A stretch of 62,259 bases of DNA, taken from the NCBI GenBank assembly GCA_029555205.1, contig JAKPTB010000050.1:1-62259 (forward strand), written 5' to 3'. The position numbers were made by a program, and so were the translations under genes. Numbering within the stretch: position 1 is the stretch's first letter; every line of letters starts with the position of its first letter. The stretch comes from Bacillota bacterium. GTDB taxonomy: Bacteria > Bacillota > Desulfotomaculia > Desulfotomaculales > Pelotomaculaceae. The notes beneath the pieces were generated by a model that was given only the letters and a program-made list of their open reading frames with translations, did not search any database and was not told the DNA's origin. Shown here one piece after another: positions 35,733 through 43,451 of the stretch.

Positions 35733-36722
35733 TTAGAGATCAACACAGGTGTACCCAGGCCAGGTCTCCCCCCCCAGCCCGCATTCCCTGGCGTGGCTTA
35801 ACTGGACCATCTGAAAGGGGTCAGCCGAAAAGCTCTCTTCCAGTTGGTGCTGCTTTTTCAAATTGTACAACTGCCGGTACGCCTCTACATCCACAGCCAG
35901 GGGGTTCGTCCCGGCCAGAACCAGGCCGGCTTTTTCAGCCCTGCCCCGGGCGGGACCACCGCTGACGAAGGCTGTCCGGCCGTCTATAATAGTCAGATCG
36001 GCCGGAACGGCCAGGTTTATTTCCACTACTTTTTCCCGCAACCGCTCCTGGTGCAGGAGAGACCTTTCCAGCGGATGCATAAAACCTACTGCCAGCTTTA
36101 GCCCGAAACTAAAATCAGCCAAAAAATGCGTTTTCAAGTTGGCCAGAAAAATGATCCGGTCGACATTAAGGGCAATTTCCGGCACAGTAACCTTTTTTAG
36201 AAACGTACCCGGAAGCGGTACTGTAACCCAGGATCCTTCGTCAAAAAAAACCATTTTTGCCTTGCCGGCAACAGCGCCCGTAATCCCGGCCTGCCGGGCC
36301 ACATTGCGGGTAGGCAGGGCACCATTCCAGGAGCAATCCCCCACCATAATCCGGCGCAAGCCTCTGGCGCGCAGCAGGTCAACCAGTTCGGTCAGCATTT
36401 CAGGGCTGGTTGAAGCAGGGTAAGGATCGCTGGTATTGAGATTAATTTTGATCAAGATCCTGTGTTCGGGCTGAAAAAGGTTACCCCACGCGTTATCCCA
36501 AAGGGCGTTTATTTTTTGAAAAAGCTCCTGAACGTCTCCCTCCGACACTATTCTGTAAACCTGACTCTGCCCTTGTTCTACAAATGCGTCCCTGTTCCTC
36601 GGCGCCCTTGAACCGGAGGTAACCAGCCCGGATAAAACCCTGGGACGGAACAGCCTTTTTTTTATCCTTTGGATAAGTTGCAACCTTGTTTCCCTCCCTG
36701 ACCTGCGGCCTGGATCAGGCAT
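35733..36722 (-). CDS. DUF362 protein without ferredoxin domain
   Basis: Protein of about 329 residues. DUF362 landmarks are ILIKINLNTSDPYPASTSP, VGDCSWNG, LANLKTHFLADFSFGLKLA and VSGGPARGR. It lacks the C-terminal iron-sulphur domain of its larger homologue at 11704. The start is uncertain; ATG at 36722 is preferred over the frame-maximal start at 36785. It is the last gene on the RiPP-like minus strand, 262 bases after the radical SAM gene. Its role is unknown; a link to electron supply or iron-sulphur chemistry for the radical SAM enzyme is a guess. Confidence 0.75.
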   Translation of the reverse strand: MPDPGRRSGRETRLQLIQRIKKRLFRPRVLSGLVTSGSRAPRNRDAFVEQGQSQVYRIVSEGDVQELFQKINALWDNAWGNLFQPEHRILIKINLNTSDPYPASTSPEMLTELVDLLRARGLRRIMVGDCSWNGALPTRNVARQAGITGAVAGKAKMVFFDEGSWVTVPLPGTFLKKVTVPEIALNVDRIIFLANLKTHFLADFSFGLKLAVGFMHPLERSLLHQERLREKVVEINLAVPADLTIIDGRTAFVSGGPARGRAEKAGLVLAGTNPLAVDVEAYRQLYNLKKQHQLEESFSADPFQMVQLSHARECGLGGETWPGYTCVDL

Positions 36723-36983
36723 GTTGAATTTTCTGCATCCCCCGGCTCTAAATTGCATGAGCAGGACAAAGGGCAAGCCGCCCAATGGTCAACAGCCTGT
36801 CATTCCAGGGATTACTCCGTGTTCGCCTGTGCAAACGGGTAAACCGTTCGCTACCGTTAATTCAAGCACAATGGTTTGTTAAAGCTAATAGACTTCAAAA
36901 CCGGTTATTCTTGCTCAGCGTCGTAAGAACACTGTTGCAAATCTCCTTTTTTATTGAGTTAAAGCGCCGGTCTGCAAATATCC

Positions 36984-38468
36984 CTATTTTAAGTCAATCA
37001 AGTTTAAACACAGGCACAGGACCATTAAAGCCAACCCTAGTTTATTCAACCAGTCAGAGCACAGGCCTCTTAAGTTCCCTTTTGCTTTTGTCCAAAGGAG
37101 CCTGATTATTTTGTCTATACTGTTAACCCGCAGGACATGCCTGCGGTGCTGCCATTTTTGATAGGGAAAAAAGTGACGCCGCAGCCACTGCCTGCGCTCC
37201 TCCCAGTCCATGACACCGCTCAAACCCTGCTGGTAATAAGGCAAGATCCTGGCTTCGGTCCATTCCTGCCTGGCAAAGAAGTCGTTTCCTTTTTTCAGGT
37301 ATAAGGCTGTGCCCGGGTAAATCCCGAGGACACTCCAGTCAAAGGTTGCCGGCCTGTTTTTTTTCAGCCAGTTTAGCTTTTGTTCCAGGTCCCGTAGACC
37401 CTCATCCTCGAAGGCGATGATCATGTAAACGTGAACGTTCAGGCCCACTTTCCGGCACAGGGCAAGGGCTTGTTCGTTCATTTCAACTGTAGTCCTTTTG
37501 TCTACGCTGTCCAGGTGCTGCTGGAAAGAGGACTCCACTCCGATTTCCACCTGAACGCAGCCGGCCCGCTGCAGAGTTTTAAGCAAGTCCTCCTCAATGC
37601 AGTCTGCCCGTGCTTGAATCGACCATTTAACTTTTTTATTGATACCTTTTTTCAAAAACTCGGCGCACACTCTTTCTACCCAGTCCCGATCCAACAGAAA
37701 GTTGTTGTCATGAAAATAAATGCCCTCAACACCGTAGTCTGCAATCATCTTCCCGGCCCATTCCGCCACGTACTCCGGGCTGTGATAACGGACCCCCCTA
37801 CCATAAGTCAGAGACTCTGTGCAAAACTCACATTTCCGGACACAACCCCGGGACGCCAGCATGGATCCTGTGGACAGGTAATACCCGCGGACGCCCCGGA
37901 GCCCCGGTCTGGTATAAAAAGACATGTCCAGCAGGTCAAGGGCGGGTAGGGGTAAACTGTCCAGATCTTTAATCTGCTCCGGAGGCGGTCCGCAGACTAT
38001 CCCGCCGTTCTTCCACCACCAGAGGCCGGGAATGGTGACGGGGTCGTTCCCTTTCGCCAGCCTGGCGATGACATGTTCCCCCTCCCCGGCGACGGCACCG
38101 TTTAGGCCGGGAATTTTTTGCAGGGTAAGCTCCGGCAGCGCGGTGGCATGGTGCCCGCCGGCTATGAGCAAGCCCCGGTAAGATCTGCGGATTAAGTCCA
38201 CACACTCTACGGTATCGTAAATCAGGGGGGATACCGTGTTCAACCCGATTAAGTCCGGCTGAAAAGTCTCAATTTGCCGGAGCATGGCCTGGTTAACCTG
38301 GTCAGTATCGTTATTGGCCTTTGCCTGCCAGGCACACCGGTCGAAAATAGCTACGGCATGTCCTTCCTTTCGCAGAACCGCAGCCATAAAGGACAGGCCC
38401 AGGGGCACCCAGGAGGGCACAGCAGGAGCATTACGTATTATTTTGGGGTAAATCAGCAGTACTCTCGT
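36984..38468 (-). CDS. B12-binding radical SAM enzyme (probable ACG start)
   Basis: Protein of about 494 residues. An N-terminal cobalamin-binding domain (VLLIYPKIIRNAPAVPSWVP, LLIAGGHHATALPEL, AVAGEGEHVI) precedes a radical SAM barrel with the cluster motif CVRKCEFC and later EIGVESSFQQ; the C-terminus is basic with a hydrophobic tail. The family N-terminus RVLLIYPK lies upstream of the first GTG (38420). In that frame the only codon correctly spaced from AAGGAGG (8 bases) is ACG at 38468, and a stop codon lies 8 codons further up. ACG is thus either a rare start or a mutated ATG. It follows the HPr-kinase-like gene by 30 bases. Confidence 0.85.
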   Translation of the reverse strand, partial: TRVLLIYPKIIRNAPAVPSWVPLGLSFMAAVLRKEGHAVAIFDRCAWQAKANNDTDQVNQAMLRQIETFQPDLIGLNTVSPLIYDTVECVDLIRRSYRGLLIAGGHHATALPELTLQKIPGLNGAVAGEGEHVIARLAKGNDPVTIPGLWWWKNGGIVCGPPPEQIKDLDSLPLPALDLLDMSFYTRPGLRGVRGYYLSTGSMLASRGCVRKCEFCTESLTYGRGVRYHSPEYVAEWAGKMIADYGVEGIYFHDNNFLLDRDWVERVCAEFLKKGINKKVKWSIQARADCIEEDLLKTLQRAGCVQVEIGVESSFQQHLDSVDKRTTVEMNEQALALCRKVGLNVHVYMIIAFEDEGLRDLEQKLNWLKKNRPATFDWSVLGIYPGTALYLKKGNDFFARQEWTEARILPYYQQGLSGVMDWEERRQWLRRHFFPYQKWQHRRHVLRVNSIDKIIRLLWTKAKGNLRGLCSDWLNKLGLALMVLCLCLNLIDLK

Positions 38469-38498
38469 GTTGGGATCCTCCTTCCTGCGGCCCTTCCT

Positions 38499-39518
38499 CT
38501 ATTCCCTGGCCAGCTTCTTGATTTGCCGGGCAAATTCGTTCATATCCGTTCCGAAAAAGACCCTGTAACATTCATTCTGTTGCAAAAAGTCCATCACAAA
38601 AGAAAACTTGCTACCCAATAGCACAGGGTCGTGAACATTCAGTGTTACCGGAAAAAGATCCCCCACCACCCTGGCAGGTTTAATTCTCTCGTAATAGCTT
38701 TGGCCTGAGCCGGTTCTTTGTAGGATCACAACCTTGCTGAGCGGGACGGCAGGGGTATATTTAAGAGTGCCGCCTGACCACCCGCTTTTATAGTATGTTT
38801 CACCGTACAGCCGGCGAAAGGGCTTCTCCAGATCCAATTCCGGGAAAAATTGGTTAATTGACTCTTGCCGGAGTTTAATTACATCTGAAATGGAAGCGCC
38901 GAAATAAGCGCCCTGGTTTTTGCCCACCAGTACCCGGTCGTCGGAAAGAATCGGACAGCCTCTCAGCGCAAGGGCAAGAGCAGCTGTTGTTTTACCTTTG
39001 CCGCTGTTTCCTGTGAACAGTACGCCCTTTCCATCCACCTCAACGCATGAGGCGTGGAAAGAGTAAAGACCCATCTTCAGGAAGAGGTTGGCCAGGGTAT
39101 TAAAGCCAAACAAAATATCAGAATAAAGAGGGTCCACCCCACACCCCGTAAATCTGACAGCCACAGCGACGCCCCGGGCAGAATCCACCCACAGCCGTCC
39201 GTAGCCTGAATAATTCACCCATTTTTGTCCATCCCGGGTATAGTGGACGGCCGGAACGGGACGGTCCACCAGCAGGACGTCCTCACGCTCCTTAAATGCT
39301 TGATCCGGCAGCGGGGGCATGAACCCGCCGTCCAAGTCCCCCGGGTCTACCTCAAACAGGTACAGCTTGATTCCGGCTTTTGTTCCGGTCCCTTGCTCTT
39401 GAAGGTGCAGAGACAGATAGCGCGATAAGGACTCCAGCCAGGCTTTACTATTGGAGTTTATTTCAACTGTTGTCCCAAAAGCCGCATACGAATTACTAAA
39501 AAAGTTTTCCGTCGACAA
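38499..39518 (-). CDS. HPr-kinase-like protein of a RiPP-type locus
   Basis: Protein of 339 residues. The C-terminal half has an HprK-type P-loop (GNSGKGKTTAALALALRG) followed by ILSDDRVLV, in the order seen in HprK-like proteins of lasso-peptide loci; in the paeninodin family such a kinase phosphorylates the precursor's C-terminal serine. The N-terminal half is divergent. It starts with TTG behind GGGGGAG, 2 bases after the stop of the B2-like gene. The substrate here could be one of the two small peptides at 40588 and 40706; this is inferred. Confidence 0.8.
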   Translation of the reverse strand: MSTENFFSNSYAAFGTTVEINSNSKAWLESLSRYLSLHLQEQGTGTKAGIKLYLFEVDPGDLDGGFMPPLPDQAFKEREDVLLVDRPVPAVHYTRDGQKWVNYSGYGRLWVDSARGVAVAVRFTGCGVDPLYSDILFGFNTLANLFLKMGLYSFHASCVEVDGKGVLFTGNSGKGKTTAALALALRGCPILSDDRVLVGKNQGAYFGASISDVIKLRQESINQFFPELDLEKPFRRLYGETYYKSGWSGGTLKYTPAVPLSKVVILQRTGSGQSYYERIKPARVVGDLFPVTLNVHDPVLLGSKFSFVMDFLQQNECYRVFFGTDMNEFARQIKKLARE

Positions 39519-39520
39519 TT

Positions 39521-39949
39521 CTACTCCCCCAGTACCTGTGTGTACTTTTCTAAATCAGCTGGTCTTTCGCCAAAGGGCTCTCCGTTTACCAGCAGCCAGC
39601 TGTGACCTTTTAATTCCCTCCCGTTCTTCAGGAAACCCACCACTACGGTTGAAGCAATACTATGCTTGCAGCACCAGCGGTGCAAAACCAGGGTCCGGCG
39701 GAGACAGGGCTTACTGGTGCGGAAAAGCCGGTTCAAGAGAAAACCGCACCCCCTCCAGATTTTGTTCAGCTTCTCTTTATCACTGGAGTCTGCCTCCCTT
39801 AATGACTCCCGGCGCAGGTTCCTGCGGGCTGATTCAATTAGACGGGGCACCGGCAGGAATTGAAGAAAAAGTGAGTAATATACGAGTAGAAAAAAAAGGC
39901 CTGCCAACAGACCCAGGTCCTGTGGCACGCGATAGCCTTTATATTCCAT
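39521..39949 (-). CDS. Lasso-peptide B2-like transglutaminase-fold protease
   Basis: Protein of 142 residues of the PF13471 family, in which a Cys-His-Asp triad removes the leader of lasso precursors. The candidate triad is Cys82 (KPCLRRTLVLHRW), His116 (LKGHSWLLVNGE) and Asp132 (RPADLEKY), numbering from the ATG at 39949. The N-terminal third carries one hydrophobic helix. GTG one codon earlier is an alternative start; the ATG is better spaced from AAGGGA. It follows the PqqD-like gene, the standard B1-B2 order of lasso clusters. No lasso cyclase gene is present in the window. Confidence 0.85.
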   Translation of the reverse strand: MEYKGYRVPQDLGLLAGLFFLLVYYSLFLQFLPVPRLIESARRNLRRESLREADSSDKEKLNKIWRGCGFLLNRLFRTSKPCLRRTLVLHRWCCKHSIASTVVVGFLKNGRELKGHSWLLVNGEPFGERPADLEKYTQVLGE

Positions 39950-39985
39950 CACTTCGTCCCTTTCACAAATAATATATCAGGGTTT

Positions 39986-40255
39986 TTAACTGATGAATTT
40001 CAACAAACTTTTGCTCTCCAGAGCACAGATCAATTCCTCAATGTCTTTAGCCAGGACATCCCGCTCCACCCGGTACTCCTGAAGCAGCAAATTAATAATA
40101 TCGGCCGTTGATTTAACGCCGTCTACTTTTTCCCAGAAGGAACAGCCAACAGGATTCAGACCATAATATTTACCCTGCTGCGGGTCAAGCAAAACAGCTT
40201 CATCATCAATGATTCTCCAGATGATCTCTTTATTCTTGTAAGGAATCCTCTGCAC
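39986..40255 (-). CDS. PqqD-type RiPP recognition protein (lasso B1-like)
   Basis: Small PqqD-fold protein of 89 residues that binds RiPP leader peptides and presents them to the protease. Family features are DDEAVLLDPQQGKYYGLNPV and GCSFWEKVDG followed by a helical C-terminus (INLLLQEYRVERDVLAKDIE). The start is GTG at 40255 behind AAGGGGATGA; a longer frame to 40297 has no ribosome site and overlaps the promoter. It is the first gene of the minus-strand operon and is divergent from the two peptide genes. Confidence 0.87.
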   Translation of the reverse strand: MQRIPYKNKEIIWRIIDDEAVLLDPQQGKYYGLNPVGCSFWEKVDGVKSTADIINLLLQEYRVERDVLAKDIEELICALESKSLLKFIS

Positions 40256-40276
40256 AGGCTCATCCCCTTTTTTTAC

Positions 40277-40317
40277 ATTATAAAGTAAAAAATACACATC
40301 GACAATGTTATTGTCAA
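40277..40317 (-). promoter_or_regulatory. Promoter and dyad of the minus-strand RiPP-like operon
   Basis: TTGACA (40312-40317) with 17-base spacing to TATTTT (40289-40294), and TTGTCG (40300-40305) with 17-base spacing to TATAAT (40277-40282). The -35 region overlaps the perfect dyad GACAAT-gtt-ATTGTC at 40301-40315, a likely operator. It drives the PqqD-like gene onward. Confidence 0.6.
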
Positions 40318-40325
40318 AATGTAAA

Positions 40326-40427
40326 TTTTTTTTGAAATTCTTCCCCTGATAATTTACAGTAAGTAACCAAAAGAGGTATTATATTCTTATAGTCATCGCA
40401 TCATAATAAAAGTGAATATAGCGATGA
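40326..40427 (+). promoter_or_regulatory. Repeated promoter-like element, copy B
   Basis: Similar to copy A at 35565: T-run, GAAATT, TTTACA (40353-40358), 18-base spacer, TATTAT (40377-40382), the shared 16-mer TATTCTTATAGTCATC (40382-40397) and GCGATG. After the 16-mer, TCATCGC (40393-40399) pairs with GCGATGA (40421-40427), giving a small hairpin. It points to the two peptide genes about 160 bases downstream and is their likely promoter. Confidence 0.6.
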
Positions 40428-40573
40428 ATTAACAGCCGTACTGGCCTCAACTTATCCCAGTTAATTACTGTGCCTTATTGAATGAAACAAGTGATGAACC
40501 CAAACGCAACAGGGATAGGATTATTCCAGCCGGTCAGCAAAAACCAGTTAATTAAACACCATAACATTAGAAT

Positions 40574-40768
40574 GGGGGTGAGTATGAATGCAGGTGAAGG
40601 AATATGAAAAACCATTATTGATCGAATATGAAAGTCTAAAAGATATCACTGCCGGCGGTTCACCACCGTCCGCCCTTGGTTAGAGGGGGGTACATATGAG
40701 TACAGGTGAAGGAATATGAAAAACCATTGGCGCTCGAAGATGAAACTCTAAAAGATATCACTGCCGGC
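40574..40768 (+). repeat. Tandem duplication of the precursor peptide leader
   Basis: Two imperfect direct copies with a period of 112 bases. Each has a G-rich ribosome-like run, then GGTGAAGGAATATGAAAAAC and, after a variable middle, GATATCACTGCCGGCG. The copies diverge completely after the Gly codon that would begin the core peptide. Confidence 0.85.
40588..40683 (+). CDS. Lasso-like RiPP precursor peptide 1
   Basis: Peptide of 31 residues. The leader MQVKEYEKPLL...LKDITA has the lasso Y-x-x-P-x-L motif recognised by PqqD-type proteins and a Thr at position -2; the predicted core is GGSPPSALG. The ATG has GGGGGTGAG at ideal spacing. The core has only nine residues and no Asp or Glu, so it cannot form the Gly1-Asp/Glu(7-9) isopeptide ring of a true lasso peptide. 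The leader's usual Gly after EY is Glu. It is divergent from the processing operon. It could be a new RiPP core, an inactive copy or a truncated gene. Confidence 0.68.
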   Translation: MQVKEYEKPLLIEYESLKDITAGGSPPSALG

Positions 40769-40801
40769 GAAATATCCATCTGGCTCTCTAGATTAGATTA
40801 G
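40706..40801 (+). CDS. Lasso-like RiPP precursor peptide 2
   Basis: Peptide of 31 residues from GTG at 40706: leader KEYEKPLA...LKDITA, predicted core GEISIWLSRLD. Against copy 1 the leader differs by one silent and four mostly conservative changes, which supports this reading frame. The ATG of copy 1 has become GTA, and the GTG used here is 15 bases from the G-run, so translation may be weak. The only acidic core residues are Glu2 and the C-terminal Asp11, neither at the ring positions 7-9. The core is hydrophobic with a single Trp. Confidence 0.6.
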   Translation: MKEYEKPLALEDETLKDITAGEISIWLSRLD

Positions 40802-40889
40802 CTCCTAGATATAAAAACAAACTGTTTCAGGTAAACAATTCTGGTCCCACTGAAGTTTCAGGACGTCAATAATGGGTGGTTTGCTAACT

Positions 40890-40921
40890 GCAGGAATTAC
40901 TGAATCCTGCGGTTTTCCTTT
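40890..40921 (+). terminator. Probable terminator after the precursor peptides
   Basis: Stem GCAGGA/TCCTGC with a 9-base loop followed by GGTTTTCCTTTG, 89 bases past the second peptide stop. Modest strength. Confidence 0.45.
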
Positions 40922-41113
40922 GCCCGTCCTGAATGGGAAACTTTTTCCCGGCACTCATGATTAAAGTGGCTATCATGTAAAAGGATGCGTAAACTGTTCA
41001 ATTAAATCAAACTGATCACCCCGGACATGTACTGCAACGGCAGCCTGGTTTTAATTAGCCCGGAACAGTAACATTGTAAAAAGCTGGGATGCCGCTAAAA
41101 TGTTGAAAGCAGG

Positions 41114-42400
41114 ATGCAAAGTCTAAACCTGCCGGTTAGCTTGCCAAAACTCAAACTAAGGGTGGTTATTCAGATTAAAAGCAACAATATATTTTACCAT
41201 ATATTTGTATATCTATTACTGCTTGGTCTGGCTGCTTTCTGGGTTGTACGTTTTGAACCCGCCCCCTCTGACATCCTCTTTGCCCTTGCCGGCACAGCCT
41301 GGCTGATTTACCGGGTCATCCACAGGAAGGGTGTGCCTCTGGAAAGTACAGACTGGCTGCTCCTTGGTTTCCTGCTAACCGGTTGGATTGGGCTGGCATT
41401 TTCTCCTTCATTGCCTGAAAGTATCAGATTTGCTGGAATCACCACTTACCTGGCAGTATTTTACTACATAACCCGGCAGGCCAGTAAAGACTTGAACCTG
41501 CGTTCTATAATTATTGCTTTATACCTGGGTTCATCCCTGATTACAGCTTGTCTAATCTGGGTAATTACACTAGGTTCTCCGTTATGGCAACTGCCGCGAG
41601 AATCCCTTATAACTCATTGTGGGAGAGCTGTCGCCCTTTTCAAAGACCCAAATGTTGCCGGGGCTTTCCTTGTTCCAGCAGCCCTGTATTTCTTGTGTAG
41701 AGGTTTACAGCACATCCGGCCTGTTGTTATGAAAGTATTATACTTATTTTCCCAGTGCGCCGTATTTTTAACCCTGGGACGGGGAGCCGTGCTGAGTCTC
41801 GGCCTGGGCTGCCTCATCGTCTTTTTGCTGACGCCTTCAACCTGGTGGAAACGATTAAAGTTAATGGTTTTGTCCGTACTTATAATTGAGGTCTTAACAT
41901 TTGTCCTGGCCTTTTATCCGCCCGCAGCTACCGAGGGGTTTGAGCGGGTATTTCCACACATGGTTTTTTTCCAATATATAGTCAGAGAAAAAGCACTACC
42001 CCGGGCAGGACTGCTCAAAGCATATCCCGGGGGTGTGATTGAGGATTATGACCGCGGGGGTCGTATCTACGCCTGGCGGGCCGGTCTGGAAATATTCAAG
42101 GAGCACCCGTTGCTGGGTACGGGTCCGGGGAGTTTTGAGCTTTTATCTCCGGCCATAGAAGAAAAGCTCGGAGCCGGGATAATCACCCCCTCCGCCCATA
42201 ATCTATACATCAGGGTGCTGGCTGAAAACGGCATTTTGGGCTTTGCCCTGCTTCTGGCCTTCTTTACTAATGTCTGGCGAAAGGCCAGACATAAAGACAA
42301 TCTCTGGCTCAAAGCCGCCCTGATTGCTCTCCTGTTCAATGCTTTTTTCATTGATACACTGCACCACCGCCACCTCTGGCTGCTTCTGGCTTTGCTTTGA
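41114..42400 (+). CDS. O-antigen ligase/polymerase-like membrane protein
   Basis: Protein of 428 residues with ten or more membrane helices and a large extracytoplasmic loop (about 255-365) containing the Wzy_C/PF04932 features GGRIYAWRAGLEIFKEHPLLG, GTGPGSFE and SAHNLYIRVLAENG. Such enzymes join or polymerise lipid-linked glycans at the outer face of the membrane. No glycosyltransferase genes lie beside it, so the glycan is unknown; the nucleotidyltransferase at 34232 is the only other candidate sugar-related gene. The ribosome site is weak. It ends near LHHRHLWLLLALL, the normal family terminus. Confidence 0.85.
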   Translation: MQSLNLPVSLPKLKLRVVIQIKSNNIFYHIFVYLLLLGLAAFWVVRFEPAPSDILFALAGTAWLIYRVIHRKGVPLESTDWLLLGFLLTGWIGLAFSPSLPESIRFAGITTYLAVFYYITRQASKDLNLRSIIIALYLGSSLITACLIWVITLGSPLWQLPRESLITHCGRAVALFKDPNVAGAFLVPAALYFLCRGLQHIRPVVMKVLYLFSQCAVFLTLGRGAVLSLGLGCLIVFLLTPSTWWKRLKLMVLSVLIIEVLTFVLAFYPPAATEGFERVFPHMVFFQYIVREKALPRAGLLKAYPGGVIEDYDRGGRIYAWRAGLEIFKEHPLLGTGPGSFELLSPAIEEKLGAGIITPSAHNLYIRVLAENGILGFALLLAFFTNVWRKARHKDNLWLKAALIALLFNAFFIDTLHHRHLWLLLALL

Positions 42401-42445
42401 TCAAAAAGCTCCAGGCCGGGACAATGTCTCCCAGTCCCGGGGGGA

Positions 42446-43342
42446 TCAGGAGAACCCACCGTGCTGCATCCTCAGTACCAGGACGCCGCTTAATACTACA
42501 ACCCCTCCGGCTATCTGCCAGATTGTCAGGACCTCCCCCAGGACAAGAAAAGCAAGAATGGCTGTTGCTGCCGGCTCGAAGGTGCTGATAATGGCTGCCC
42601 GGGAGGCGCCTATTTCCTTAATCCCCCGGAAAAAGGCCGCCATGGCCAGGACGGTGGCAAAAATACCAAGAGCAATGATGGCCAGCCAGGCGTCCCGGTT
42701 AAAAGCAAGGCTCGCCTGACCCCGGGACAGGGCCAGTAAACCCGTCGCCAGCGCCACAAAGGTGGAAACATAGGCGTTGTAAACCGGCGTCTGAATGCTG
42801 TCCAACAGCCGGGCGGTCCCAATCAGAAAGACTGAGTTGCTGACAGCTGCGGCCAGGGAGAGAAGCACACCGCGCAGGTCCAGATTGCCGACCGGCTGCC
42901 CCAGAATAATGACACAGCCGGCCAAGGTAATTATCAGCGCCAGCCCCTTTTGCCGGGTTAGGGGTTCCTTTAAAAAGAAAGCGGCCAGGATCGTCACAAG
43001 AACGGGGTAAAGGTAAAGAAACAGGATGGCCATGCCGGCCGGAATAAAGCGAAAAGCCTCAAACAAAGCCAGTACGGTAAGTGTTTGAGTTCCCAGGGAA
43101 AGGGCCAGCACGGACAGCAACTGCTTCCGGGAAAGCCTGTAGTCATTGCGTCCCACCAGGATTAACAGCCAGAACACAACAGCTGCCAGAGCGTACCTCA
43201 GCGAAAGGACAACCATCACCGTAGCTCCGCCCTCGTAGGCAATCTTGGCCGCGACGGCCTCCGTACTCATGCAAACAGTCGCAAACAGGACCAGGAACGT
43301 ACCCAGGCCGGTTCGCCCGGTCCCTACTTTTACTGTATCCAT
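42446..43342 (-). CDS. EamA/DMT family transporter
   Basis: Protein of 298 residues with ten membrane helices in two EamA repeats (about 10-140 and 150-290). Repeat motifs include SLRYALAAVVFWLLIL in the first and GASRAAIISTFEPAATAILA with the conserved helix-9 E-P in the second. It is probably an exporter of amino acids or other metabolites; given its downstream position after a cysteine synthase gene, cysteine or O-acetylserine export is possible but unproven. Confidence 0.9.
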   Translation of the reverse strand: MDTVKVGTGRTGLGTFLVLFATVCMSTEAVAAKIAYEGGATVMVVLSLRYALAAVVFWLLILVGRNDYRLSRKQLLSVLALSLGTQTLTVLALFEAFRFIPAGMAILFLYLYPVLVTILAAFFLKEPLTRQKGLALIITLAGCVIILGQPVGNLDLRGVLLSLAAAVSNSVFLIGTARLLDSIQTPVYNAYVSTFVALATGLLALSRGQASLAFNRDAWLAIIALGIFATVLAMAAFFRGIKEIGASRAAIISTFEPAATAILAFLVLGEVLTIWQIAGGVVVLSGVLVLRMQHGGFS

Positions 43343-43375
43343 AATCTTGATTCCTTGCCTTCCTCCAAAAAATCA

Positions 43376-43398
43376 GGCGGCCTTGTTAGACAGCCGCC
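43376..43398 (-). terminator. Terminator after the cysteine synthase gene
   Basis: Stem GGCGGC/GCCGCC with an 11-base loop followed on the minus strand by TGATTTTTTGG. It lies between the cysteine synthase stop and the EamA transporter start, so the two are probably separate units or coupled by read-through. Confidence 0.7.
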
Positions 43399-43451
43399 GG
43401 GTTTAAACATAGTATATAGCTTACAGTAAAAAAGATACATTTTAAAGATCC

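Noticed and set aside
36984..38468. Radical SAM gene as the mycofactocin MftC
   Set aside because: It has an N-terminal B12-binding domain and no SPASM-type cysteines, unlike MftC.
40482..40607. 41-codon frame (starting MKQVMNPNATG) overlapping the first precursor peptide
   Set aside because: No ribosome site, and the overlapping frame with a lasso-type leader is better supported by the tandem copy.
40584..40719. Seven-codon frames MNAGEGI and MSTGEGI in front of each peptide copy, possible leader peptides
   Set aside because: They result from the shared DNA of the tandem repeat and overlap the precursor frames; no independent support.
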